Shown: in pieces, positions 11,501-23,400 of the stretch
How the letters are laid out: each line of letters starts with the position of its first letter
How positions within the stretch are numbered: the first letter of the stretch is position 1
Assembly (NCBI GenBank): GCA_000310025.1
Contig: FN649737.1
Coordinates: 1,507,818 to 1,546,670, forward strand
Direction: 5' to 3'
DNA: 38,853 nt
From: Ectocarpus siliculosus
Lineage: Eukaryota; Sar; Phaeophyceae; Ectocarpales; Ectocarpaceae
The notes under the pieces: model-generated
Seen by the model: the letters and a program-made list of their open reading frames with translations, nothing else
The model's database searches: none
Told to the model about the DNA's origin: nothing
Program-made: the position numbers and the translations under genes

Positions 11501-14500
11501 TTCGTGTGTTCTGAATATGTTGTAGTTTCACGTGAGCATCGTGAGCACCTGGCTGTGCCTCAACTCGTCTTGTCACGCCTTCCGCGATCAATTCTGCTAC
11601 TCTATTTTTGCATCAGCCGATCGACCCGTGGGCGGCGTTAGATCCGCATGATCCCGGAACGTCGCAGGCACGGCCTATCCGCAAGGGCAGGACGTACAAG
11701 ATTCCCGCACAGGTCCGCAAGCGCCGCGGCGGGAAGAAAATCCAGGGGGAAGCCAAGGGGGGTGGAGAGGAGCAGAAGGGCGACGGCGGCAGCTGGGTTG
11801 GCCGTGACGGTAGAGTCATGTGAGATGCGGACGTATGCAGTATATCCGCCCTAAATATGCGGCTTAGGACAAACGTGGTTACTCGGTATTGCTGGCTCAT
11901 ATTGGCGTCGATAGTCGCTGAAGTCGACCGAATGAGCGACGTGTGTCTCGATATGGGTTGCTTTCGGGACGACGGGTGAATAGGGTACTGTAGTCTCCTT
12001 TCACCCCCCAACCCTCCTCGACTCGTCGATTGTGTAGGAACGACGTTGATTTCCCCCAGGAGTACTTGTTTTCTACTTTGTTGTATTTACCTCCGGATTG
12101 AATGTTTAACGTGAAGCCTCTCCGTGTTCAAGCATCACAACGCATGAGGGTGGTTACCTTGTGTGAGATGCGGAATACCTTTAGTCTGCGTTCGACCCTT
12201 CCAGTGCGTTGTGCTATGTGAAAGGCAAATGGGTGGCGATGTGGCGACACAGTGGGCATGATACGTAAGTTGTTGTTCACGTACGATCCCTTCCTTCTTG
12301 GGGACATTCTGCAATATTTGACACGTAAGGACAGAGGCCAGACATACTCAACAACCCAACGTTCCCGCAATGTTGCTGAAAGGAAGCCAAAGAATCCCTA
12401 CGAACTCACTCACTGATATTTGGAATGATTCGTATGCATACAAGCCCTTATCCCCCGGAATGCTGGCTCCTAGGTCTTGTCCATCGTGATACATACCAGC
12501 GGACGAGCGATAAGCCCGCGCCTCTTGGTTTCTTGAACTTCCATCGACTACCCTAACCGACTGAACCGATGGGAATGGGTGTTTTTTTTTGTAGTCTCCA
12601 CCTCTCGTGAATATTTACCCCAGGGGGATGGAGTGAGCCAATATTGTATAGATCCCCCGTGAGTCTGTATTGAACTTCCGGGGGGTGCCAGAGGATATGA
12701 GTTGAGTTTTTGGAACACCGGATTCGAGCTTATATGTTGTTCCACCTTTGTGCCGTTCGTTCACGTGGACGGCTTGGATCGATTGTATGGCTTGAGCAGG
12801 GCTAGGTCTCTCTTGCAGCAACTAAGTCGGTTTTGTGTCTTGAAACGTCCTTTGCATTACTCTGCTGTTGGGCAGCAGTCTACCTTCATGGGAGCGCGGT
12901 CACTTTGCCAAGACACGACTGACTGACTGCGTGTTTGTGTTTGTGCCGCATTCCTGCAACGTTGTGTCGCACATGCTTTCGCTTGCCTCGTTGCGACGGT
13001 ACTCGTGCACTCGTGCAGGCTATCCGTACCCCTGCTCGGACTGGCCTACCCGGAGTTCCAATACGTGTGGAACAGGGAGCGCCAGCGGAAGGCTGCCCAA
13101 ACCCGATTGGCCCGCCAACAAGCTCGCGGGTTTATGGGGGTAAGCATTTCACGTGTGTTTGTCCTCCTTTTGTTTCGGATCGTCGAACTGGGAACGTGTG
13201 TGAGAGGGGTGGCCGTTGTCCTTTGACTGACGAGCCTATGCTTTTTTTCTGGACTGCCTTTGGTCTGATGTGAGCTAAATACACGCCTCTATTCGCGGGA
13301 CATTGGCAACCGGGAATGCTTTTTTCGTTTCCCTGGGTTCTTTTTGCCGCAGTCCTCTTCTGTTTGTAGAGCTCTCTATACACCCGCAACGTGCCCTCCC
13401 GATCCACCCCTAGTGCACTATACTAATGAGGAAACAGGTCTACTGTGTAGGAGACTAAATTACTTGGTAGCCACACCAAGCCAACAACGAAGAGGGATTG
13501 ATACGCAAGGATTCCCGATGTAGGACAACCCAGATGTGTCAAGAGCGCGTGCGAGAGCGTTGGTGGTGTCCCGAAGAACAACATCTAATAGGATGGGTTG
13601 ACGCGCGGCCAGTGGTGCCAAGTGCCCGAGACAATCAACAAACGAGCAAACCCCCGTTCGCCGCCGCCCCCCGCTTCCGTTCCCATCGTGCGAAATCAAA
13701 TATTGTCGTTGGTGTTGGATTTAGCGGGAGGATTTCCTTCCCGAATCAGCACCGCCCGACTCCGCGGGTATGAATGACGTGGGCACCGACTATGACGGCT
13801 ATGGGTCTGACGGATCCTACTGCAGCGATGGGGGAGGGGGCTACGCAGACTACGGCGACCAGAGCGACGGGGGTGGGGACATGGGTGGATACGGTGATGG
13901 TGGTGGTGAAGCCTATGGTGGGGGAGACGGAGAGGGTGATGCCGGTGTCGCGCCGATCTCCCTGGAAGATGCTTTCCGCAACAAGCCGCAGACGTACGAA
14001 GACCTATGTCGCAACCATATCGTGAGTGTCGTAACCATGCTGGATTATACGGCAATCTGGAGAGTAGATGTTGTGATGCACTGCAGTTAGTTCAAGCTCC
14101 CATGTGCGTCGTTCGATGGCATTGCCTGATTGATTTCCGCTGCCTACAACTAGATTATTGCTTGGAACTTTTGTTCTGTTCCGGATTGCAGCAGAATGGC
14201 GGGGGTACCCAGAACCGAACTCCAGAGGCTGCGGCGACTGTCTGTGTTCAAAGCGCACCGTTGTACGAGCACGAAAGAAGTATTGGCTCTCTCTGTGGTA
14301 TTTGTGTGGCAGTAGTATGCTATGGTCGGGTAGGTCGTTGCAGGCCTGTGGTGATGCATCTCGTGTCGGTCTCGCAGCATCCTGGTGGCAGTTTCTAATA
14401 CGACGGTCTGGTCGTGGCATTGACCCTCTTGCCGCTGGTCTATATCGAACGGCATTACGTGCTAGTCGTCCCTCCTTGACTTGCATTGGGCGGATGATGG

Positions 14501-16808
14501 ACGCTGCGTGTGTTGGTGATGCCGATTGTCTGCACTAACAGGAGGCGTTTATGCGAGGGACGGAGAAGTACGCGCACGAGACGCAGCTGTCAAAAAGAGT
14601 CGGGGCGTGGCAGGAGAAGCTCGAGCCGCTCATGGAAAGGCAAGCTCGAGGGAAACGACGCTCTGCCGTTTGTACTGGACTGCTCGTCGATGTCCTTGTT
14701 GTTCAATCTCGAAGCTCTCCCTTCTCTTCAATGGCAAATACTTGTACGGTTTTTGTTAGTAACAATACCTACTACAGCCCCAACATAAGGGACACACACG
14801 CAAAAATATAAAAATATGACTCGAGTGAGTCCCAACATTTGCGAAGCAAATACCGCTATTATCATGTGGAACCACAACAAGCTCAGAGAGACGAAGAACT
14901 GCTGGAACAGATACTGTAAGGCCTGAGAGGGAAGCAGATCCCATCTTGGTGAGGCTCGTAATTGTTTCCGCAGCGACAACGGGGAGCTTGAGGTGGATTG
15001 CGTGCCATTGATGACCGTCCGCGACTGTTCGTGCCGCGCTTTGACCTTGACCAAACGTCCGTACAACACGGTACCAATGTTTTCAGCCAGGAGAAGAGGC
15101 AGGCGTTCGATATCCACGCTTACGGGCAGTCCGTCCTTTCGAGGGTGGCGTCGGTGTTAACTCCTGCCCAGAGGGCGAGAGCACACACGGCCGCCAAGGG
15201 AGTACACCCCAAGGTGCGGTGCGGTTATTGCCATGGTGCAATCATCGGTCGCCCCGGTAGTCTAGTTGGTATCCTCGAAAACCTTCTATAATAGTGGTAA
15301 GGGTCGGGGGTTCGAATCCCGGCGTAAGCGAGAGTTTCTTGCAAAGTGAGTAGAGTTTCTTGCAAAGTGAGTTTTTCTCTCGCTTCTGTTCCTGGCCTGG
15401 GTGGAAAACGCTAGTTCGTGTGTACACAGAGAGAGAAGAGAGTGCTGCACTCTTCTCGCATTAATAATCGAAGGCGAACCACCGCAGGAGGGGTGGGTAG
15501 GGGAGCTCAGTGGAAGGAACCCTTCTGTGTGACCACGGGTTAGAGTAAACGGCACAAGTGCTGTGTGACCACGGGTTGGAGTACACGGCACAAGTGCTGT
15601 GAGCGCTATTTTCAAGTGAAGACAAAAAAAAAATAGTACGGTTATTACCTTGTTTTCACCTTTGGGCTTGACCAGGTGGCAGGGGTGCATACATGTCTGC
15701 CTCGCGCTATCCACGTCTCTTTCTTGCCCTTCCCCGAACCGAATAGTCTACTTTTTTTAGCCATGGGCCGTATGCCCCTGCGTGTCCTGCCGGTCGAAAC
15801 AAAACTAACGCTTTCAACTAAGAAAACAGAGACCAGTACTGAACACTTAAGGGCTCCGCCGTGCGAAAGAGCTGAGCCACCCCGGGATTTATATCACCGT
15901 GATGTTTCGTTACTGCATGTTTTTTTTTCTTAGGTGGCGGACGACGCCGCAGCAAGTCCGGAGGAAGCTGTGCAGGCCGACACCGCTGAGCCTGACGTTC
16001 CTTTGGTCGACTTCGGCACGGTAGTGGCCGGGAAGGAGCGCTTCGACGTATGCCGGCTCTTCCTAGCGTCCCTTCAGCTGGTGAGAGAGGGGTCATTGAT
16101 AGCTGACGCGTAGAAGCGCCGCATTCTGAATCGCTAGAATGTCTGCTGCCTACCCGTGAGGGCGGAGGAGTATTAGTATTCGCTATACATGATGTATGGT
16201 CGTTTGAGACTGCCGTATCTGACCTGTACCCATCAATCGTGCGTGCGTCGGTGCAAGGAATGAGCTCGATACCTATCTATCAACGAATACGTCGAATCAC
16301 TCTGCTTGCTACTCCCACAGCTTCTCAATCCCCTTTGTCGCATCCATCCCCCGTGCTCCCGATTTCGTGCGTACTTTTCCCCGCCGGTCGTGGCCACCTC
16401 GACGGCATCCTGGCGCACCTTTTGGCGCATCCACCCTTGATTGATGATGCTTCCACGGGGGTGATGTTTGCCCTTGGTGGCACGACGGGGAACACCCACC
16501 AGGCGAACAATGGAAACGTCCGTCTCTTCCATGGGGACAACGCTGCCGACCAAGAGACAACTCCCTTCCGGCTCGAGCTACTCACGCTGCAAAACTCCGA
16601 CAACATGAGTGGGTATTTCGCGCCATCCGCTTCCGCAGCCGGCACCGGACCCGAGAACGTTCCGGCGAATGGCACGACGAAGAAGGGCACCAAGAACGGC
16701 GCTAGGAAGGGCGCAGAGGCGAAGACCAAGACGGGGGGCAGAAGAGGAGGTCGGGGTGGTATTGTGGGGACGAAAGAAACGCCGAGCATGATCCAGGCGG
16801 CCGTATGA
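8537..16808 (+). CDS. NCAPH2: Condensin-2 complex subunit H2 (kleisin)
   Basis: NCAPH2 is the kleisin of condensin II; it bridges the SMC2/SMC4 heads and binds the HEAT subunits during mitotic chromosome folding. The 14 exons are 8537-8598, 8816-8951, 9232-9393, 9770-10045, 10395-10670, 11060-11164, 11617-11819, 13019-13139, 13725-14021, 14542-14639, 14974-14992, 15091-15213, 15934-16080 and 16503-16808. Together they give 2331 nt, about 776 aa, with phase kept throughout. Signatures: [39 protein letters not shown] and [15 protein letters not shown] form the N-terminal family block; [10 protein letters not shown] with KGRTYKIP is the central block; [28 protein letters not shown] and [19 protein letters not shown] form the C-terminal block. 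Exons 5 and 9 encode long Gly/Asp-rich acidic spacers, and the end is a basic K/T/G-rich tail, so the protein exceeds the roughly 600 aa of the human form. The start is the first in-frame ATG, five residues before an acidic stretch. Confidence 0.93.
14640..14992 (+). other. GC-AG intron plus 19-nt microexon in NCAPH2
   Basis: Exon 10 must end in phase 2 to join the next coding segment, and no GT offers that phase nearby. The sequence AAAG|GCAAGC at 14639/14640 is a classic GC-donor context and gives phase 2. The intron ends at TTTCCGCAG (14973), followed by a 19-nt exon (14974-14992) that closes with GAG|GTGG. The microexon encodes roughly S-DNGELE and joins exon 12 ([12 protein letters not shown]) in phase 0. 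Confidence 0.72.
15233..15638 (+). mobile_element. tRNA-derived SINE in NCAPH2 intron 12
   Basis: The element carries a pol III A-box-like sequence (TAGTCTAGTTGG, about 15257-15268) and a perfect B box (GGTTCGAATCC, about 15309-15319), then a body shared with 24289-24590 and 38250-38552, and an A-rich tail (about 15623-15633). Flanking 11-mers CGGTTATTGCC (15222-15232) and CGGTTATTACC (15639-15649) differ at one base and look like a target-site duplication. This copy has two internal short tandem duplications missing from the others: TTTCTTGCAAAGTGAG twice (about 15331-15371) and a unit of about 36 bp twice (about 15525-15596). Confidence 0.8.
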
Positions 16809-19800
16809 TGAAGGGACAAGGGGGAAATGGCGGAGCTGTAATTTTTTGTGGGTGTTTTGGGCGCGGTGTTGATTTTTTTTTCATACCATGCACAGCAGCA
16901 GTCGAGTGTCTATCGATTTGTATTTTTGTACAAAATCATAACATCGGTTTTGTGAGAGTCATTTAGGATGCATGGGACACGGGTACGCAGCCTGGAAGGG
17001 GTCCCTGCAGATGGTGCGTGGGGGGGGGCAGAGGTAAGAAGACAAGAGGGACGGCCTTGGCGAGCAATTTAATTTATCAGGAAATAGAACAGGGAGACGA
17101 AGAAGGCTTGCAGGGGTCGGAAGGGGGGGGGGGGGAGGTAGCTGTTAGAAAAGGGTCGCACACGTTTGCGGTGCGTTCGCAACAAACGAGCGTGAAGACC
17201 CACACATTAAGCTTCCGACACCGCGATATTGTAGGCAGGCGGCGCGTCTAGAACGAAAGTCGGGGGGGTGGGGGAGGTTCGTCGCGTGGTGTGTGTCTAC
17301 GTGATACCGTGCAGGTATTACACAAGGGCACGACGTGTAAGTAGAAGTAGCAGGGAAAACCAATCAGAACTGAACAGCAGTCTTGCCTCAAGGTTGTACA
17401 GCGCAACCGGCAGCCTGACACGTTTTGATGGCAGCGGCAGTTCGCCATCCAAGATGTTGGAACGCAAATATGTAGTTTCTTACGGTTTGGTGTATGTCGA
17501 CCACATGGCGAAGAGCGGAAATGGTGGGCCAAACGTCCGTGAAGTTGTTGTGTTGAATATTTTTTCAGTGCTTTCTTTTCCTAAATACTTCCATTTTCTG
17601 TCTCGGGATACATGAGATGTTGCACCAGGTATCGTGCCATGGGCGCAGCACGTAACGTGTAAAGTATCTATCATGCTCCCGCCGCCGTCGTTGTCCTCGG
17701 TTTTTTGTTCGGCTTTTTCGATTATGGTCTCGTTGTTTCTTTTTCTTCTGTCCTGCTGCTGTTTTCCTTGCCAGTCACGTCGCCTGTGCGCTGCTGCAGG
17801 TAGGTGCGGGGAACATCCGATAGAGGCAGATAGGCAATGGGGTGAGTCCGCCGTGAGGCTGGTCAGAGAGAATAAACCAGCCGGTCCCATTAAATCTACG
17901 TGTGTATCTACCTGTGTGCCACTCTTTACTTGGCGCGCGTTTGCCGGGAACACATTTGGTTCTTGCCCGGTCGTGAAGCGCGTGCATTTACGCTGGATTA
18001 AGCCCATGAGTCGACCTTGGATGTGTTCATCGTCTAGCATCTGACCCATTATGATGTTATACACACGTGTCCAAGACACAACGAGATAGATTTAGGCAGC
18101 AAAGCATTTAACGCTGTTGTGTATATGAGATTCCTCACTGCTACATTATCCTGTTGAACCTTTTCATAGTCTATACGCTGTCTCCGAAAAGTGTGCCAGA
18201 GGCTGGGAGGAGTTTTTCTAGATCGAGAAAATACACGAGGACGCATGGACGGATGGATTTCATTGCGCCTTGTGGCACTCCATCATCCTTCCGTCTACTT
18301 CGACATGGCCCATTATCAACGCGGGCGGGCCTGGTCTTTCCTTAGGTTGTGGATAAAGATATCACCCCCCCCCCCTCCCTCTTGACCAAATTTCAAACCC
18401 TGACTTCTCCACGACGAAGGAGATGCCACACCTGTGAAACAGTCCATTTTCGGAAAGGTCTCGACGAGGTGGTCCCAACGCCACCATGTTCGACCCCGTT
18501 CGCGCTATTGATGCTGAGCCATCGAGCTCTGAACAGTCGGGTGTGGTATGTTGGCAACCTACAAACTACAGCCGTCTACATGCGCACGCGGGTAAACTCA
18601 ATGACTCGATGATCCATGTGGTTGATGGATGAAACTGCCTTCAATGAACGGTGGGATCCATGTGGTTAATGGATGAAACTGCAAGCAGTGAACGGTGGGG
18701 AAAAAATGCCAAACAGAGGTGAGCGCGCAGTTCAACGCTATGTGCGAAGCACAGCAGCTGCCGGTCCCTTCTATCACCCCCACAGCAGTAGTATCGCTGC
18801 TGGGTGCCTGTTCGATTTTTTCTCTCTTCCCATCGCAGCAAGGTGCGTGGCGAGAAATTTCTGGTTCTCCAGATATTTCTTTGGGCTTGTTGGGAACGGG
18901 GAGGAACATCGGGAGTTACGCATCACAACACACGCAACACGTGGGTACAGGTTTTGGCGTCTGTCAAACAACAGGATTCACGCAGACAGCCGAGGCGGGA
19001 AGAGGGGCGAGGTGAGCACCGTGCGTAGCACTCGTTTTCAATTCCCTCTCTGTGGCAATCAATGGTTGGTTTCTGACCAAAGACATGATTGCTGAACACG
19101 AACCAAACCCCGTTCTTGCGCATGCAGCAAAGCACAGCTTACGCGGGGCGAGCCGTTGCGGGGTTGTGTTTATTTATGTGTGAGAGTGCCTCCTCCGAGA
19201 TTCCTGATGCCTGATGCCTATCACAGCAGTAGTACACGTCTGCTGTCCTGTGCTTGTTGTGCACTACTCAAAGGTTTTCAAGTGTGCAAGCGCTGAGCGT
19301 TGAGGGGATTCATCGCACCCAAAGGTTAATTGAGGTTGGTCGCACGACAACTGCGAGAAAACTTCGGCGTGTCTCTTGCGCAAGTTGGCGCTTGCACTGA
19401 CTGCGGGATCAGGGAGAGGCACCCCGATCCCAAAAGGTCTGCGATTGCAACGAATTGTTTTCCGAATTGTTTTCCGGTTGGCAGCTCAAGTGTCGCCGCT
19501 CTGATTGAGTTCGCACGCAGCTTTATGTAGCCCAAGGTTTGCGGTATTTCCGCGCAGTCTATGATGGGAAGCACCGTGCGCGCTGTCAGCTCTTCCGAAA
19601 ACCAACGAGCTTATTTGGCAGAGTGTGGACCAGGACCCCTGATTACCTTGAAAGTACACTGTTGTAGTAGGAGCTTTCATCACATCCTACACACGAGCAC
19701 AGAAGGGTATCCACATCGTGACAATTACTCGAAAGGTAGCGCGGATGGTGCTCATCTCCTTTCCACGTAACTCCACAGCCGAATAACAGTCAGCAAGCTG

Positions 19801-20289
19801 GCTACACTCACACATCTCCCTTCGTAGAGTTCCCCCCCCGCTCTCTGAAGTATCTGTGTCAGTAGTTACAAACCGGACACATGGCAACTGTGTCTGGCCC
19901 TGTCGATAGTTTTGTGATGCTCTGCCGTCTTCAACCCGTGATTATAGGGAGTGGGTTTCGAGCACGCATGCTGTTGGACATTTCATCCTTCCTTGACACG
20001 TGTTGACACGAGTTGAAAGTAGCATTCTTGATCTTGAGTTGCACACCTGGACATTTACGGATGCATAGGCTGGACCAACGTCGCAGAGGATGTAGATGCA
20101 ATGTTTAGGCACTGTTAGTTGTTTGAGCTTGGCATGAGCGCTGTTTGAAAACAACATTTTCCGTAGGACATTCCCAATACTCGGTCAGCGACCTGGACCT
20201 GGAGAAGTCCCCAGACTTGGTGCCGAACATGCAGAAGCTCTGTAGTTTTTCGAAGATTCAACAGCAGTACAAGTACAAGAGCGCACGAC
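16809..20289. other. Gene-poor stretch downstream of NCAPH2
   Basis: The first several hundred bases are probably the NCAPH2 3' UTR; brown algal UTRs are long, so the end is not placed. A G run lies at about 17124-17136 and a C run near 18364-18374. Open frames here, such as 18079-17480 on the minus strand, show no recognisable domain or coding-like conservation. A dispersed repeat lies at 18737-19100. Part of the region before 20290 may hold the first exon of the downstream membrane-protein gene, but I could not identify it. Confidence 0.5.
18737..19100 (+). repeat. Diverged dispersed repeat, copy 1
   Basis: Ordered blocks match 25985-26350: TGTGCGAAGCACAGC, then GAGAAATTTCT with TTCTCCAGAT, then CAAACAACA followed by GACAGCCGAGG, then a long shared core GAGGGGCGAGGTGAGCACCG with TGCGTAGCACTC, and finally CCCTCTCTGT with TGCAATC or GGCAATC. 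The middle differs in length. Its type is unknown; no terminal inverted repeats or pol III boxes were seen. Confidence 0.75.
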
Positions 20290-20432
20290 ATGCACCATGA
20301 TATGCGTGTAGGACTTGTACTTTATGCATGACATACAAAAGTTGCACGTCGATGCTTCCATGTCCGTCCGTCCAACGTTACCATGGCAAACAATGCAACA
20401 GTGCTTGCGCGTGTTCCTCTCGACACGTGCAG

Positions 20433-23400
20433 GCAGCAGGTTTGGCGGCTGTGCTGGTGATGTCGGCAGCATTTCCTGAGTTCGACGAGGTGTGGCGTTG
20501 GGACGGATGGACAACTCTTGATGAGCATACCAATGATGGTGCGGTGGACTTGGACGGCAATGTCGTGCTCGTGGGGTCACAAGGCTACGCGGCCGCAGAA
20601 GACCTTCTCGATGACACTTTCGTAGATGCCTATTCCGGAGATTTTGCCGCCGTCAAGTTGGAGGGCGCGTCAGGCGAAGTGCTGTGGACTTGGACAGCTT
20701 CCTCTTTGGGGAGCGAAGCGGATATGTTTCTCGCAGTGGACACTGACAGCAACAACGATATCGTCATGGGAGGTCGGACGGAGGGGTACTGGTCATCGTC
20801 CAACCCCGACAGTGTCGCACATATAGCGGTCGTGAAGCTTGATGGGGGTACGGGGGATGAGATATGGAGGTACCAAGAACACCCTCCGGACTCGTACACG
20901 TCTTTGGGAAGTTATTTTTATTACGGTTACGGCAGCGTGAGCGGTGTGGCTGTCGACGGCGACGATAATTGCCTTTTGGTGGGCCAAACCTATGGCAGCC
21001 TGGTCTACGGCGAGGGTGACCCTGGAGATTCTGATTTCTTCGTCATCAAGCTAGACGGGACGGACGGTAGCGAGATCTGGACAGTACAAGGCGGAGAGTC
21101 GGCGAGCTTTGATTCATTGCACCACGTAAAGGTGGACTCGGGCGGAGATCTGATCGTCGTCGGCATAGGTGGAGACGAAGACGCGGTGAATGTTGTCGTG
21201 GTGAAGTTCAGCGGCACCGACGGCGCGGTTCTCTGGGAATATTCACCTGTCACGTCGTCCACTCATGATGTTCCCGCGTCGGTCGACGTTGACACCCAGG
21301 ACGATGTGTATATTGCTGGCGGCTACGATGCCCTGAATCTGCAGGGCACTCTAGCAGAAACTCCGGTGGTGCTGAAGCTAGACGGGGCGACAGGCGATGT
21401 CGTGTGGACCTACGAGGGCGTAGCCACATCGAGCGCTGGGTTCCGATCCGTAGCCGTGGATCTCACCACGGGGTGGGTTGTGGGTGCTGGCTGGACGACG
21501 GGGACCTGGTTGACGGGTGCAGCTCAAGGCGGCTATGACTTCGCGGCGGTGGTGCTAGATGGGGTCACTGGAGATGAACTAGGGCGCTACCAGGATGGTA
21601 CCACCGATGACGACAGTCTTAAGTTCGTTGGATTTGATTCTGTTGGGGGCTTAATCTTGGGGGGATCCTGGACGGACACCGGCGAAGCTGAGTTCGTCGC
21701 GATCAAATTTGCACCCTTCGAACTTGTAGCGCCTACACCGGCCCCTACCCTCCCTCCAACGCTCGCGCCAACGCTCGCCCGAACACCCGCGCCAACGGTC
21801 GCTCCAGTCACCTTGGCTCCCATGACGACTCCTTCCCCTCTAGCCATATCGGCGGATGCGGGCGATCCAACACCTGCTCCGTTTCAGTTGAACCAACCAC
21901 CCCAAACCACCGAGTCTCCAGTCGGCCGTGGCTTAACGACACCGGCCCCGACAACTTCGGCGGCTGCTGCAGCAGTGCTCTCCGAGTGGGAGATTGCGGC
22001 CATCGCAGGCGGGGGGTCGTTCCTCCTTCTACTCCTCGGGCTCTGTGAGTGCCGATAGCTGGCGAGGTCGATGGAGCGTGTCCGTTTTACCTTCGTTGCC
22101 GTACCGATTGAGCACAACGGTGATGCGTTAACGTCTGCCTTATGAGGCCGATTCCTTTTCCTTGTGTAGACCGAGCCTCTTGTCTCCTGATCCCGCCTGG
22201 TACTGGTCGTTTTGGAGGCTGTCGGGCGAGGTTCTTGGAGGACAGACAACACCATCATCCATGTTTGTTTTGTTGGCGGGTACCGCGTGAAAGGCCGTTT
22301 CGATCACTGCGTTCTTCGACGTGTTGTATCCTAACCGCACCTCAGGCCTTTTCTGCTTCAGACGCAAGCGCCCTGAAGGTCAGCAAGGTGCAGCCAAAGG
22401 TGCGTGCGTCGAACTAGCCAGCACCGGTAGGCCTTGGTGTCGGTTCAGGGCTTCCCCGGAGTCAGAGCAGCGAACTGGCGAAGCGGCGCTTGTTCATACC
22501 CTCAGTGCGATGCCCCAGTCATGCATGCAACCTCTGTCATGCGATCACCTTCCTCTCAGCAGGTGCATCGCGACCTCTTCCAGTGGAAGGTTTCGGCGGT
22601 TTGAGTGTGCAAGGCGAAATTCTTCAACCTCGACCGCCAGTCAAAGGTGGGAACGGCCTGTCGCTCTCATTTGGGCCTGCGGAGCACTCGGCATTATCTA
22701 TTGTTTTGTGGTGTCAATTGATGTCAGATTGGCAATATGTGGGACACCGTTCATGGTTCTGACGGCAGAAAGCACACGTGCTAGCTCCGTCGGTCGCTTT
22801 CGGCGGTGTACGTGTACTCTTAGTTTCGCCCTCGATGCAGAAACTGAGGTATCATTCTCTATCGTGACCCAGCGTGTTCGGGGGCTACTTGGAGCTGGTG
22901 TCTAGCGCAACCCTCACGTTCATGCAACGGCCTTGGCAATTGCAGGAACCACCTTAGCACTAGCACTTCGCCACGCTGGGATACCCAGCCGTTGTTGCAC
23001 ACATGCACCCACTCGTTTGCCAAAACAAAACCCTTAATCGCTTGTCAGAGGCATCACTTCACACCGTCCCCATTCGCTGTATCGACCAACCGCAGCGAGC
23101 GGAGTGGCAGAGTTTGCACCTCCTGCACCTCCTGCTCCAAAGACACCCCTGCCCCCACCGGCAGAACCCCCTCTCCCGCCACCACCGGCCTACAACTCGC
23201 CACCCCTTCCACCGCCTGAAGGTCAGAGCTGTTCGGCGATCAGGCACGGTTAATTTACGGCGTGCAATTTAGGAGGAATTATGCCGAAAAATCGGACAGT
23301 GTGCGGCGGGTCCGCTGTTGTTCTGTCGACTTGGCTGGGCAGTGACACTTTGATCGTGCCTGCCCTGAACCATCTTGCTGACAACATCTGAGTGAAGCAG

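Noticed and set aside
15251-15330. Possible tRNA gene (also 24289-24355 and 38250-38320)
   Set aside because: A and B boxes are present, but the T stem and acceptor stem cannot both form, and the sequence is followed by a shared repeat body and A-rich tail, so it is a SINE head.
17480-18079. 199-codon minus-strand open frame downstream of NCAPH2
   Set aside because: No recognisable motif, no splice-supported extension and no paralogue in the window.
22321-22905. 194-codon plus-strand frame (and its 299-codon counterpart at 36279-37178)
   Set aside because: These frames only contain tail exon 2 of the membrane protein in frame and then run through introns. The spliced model explains the sequence better.
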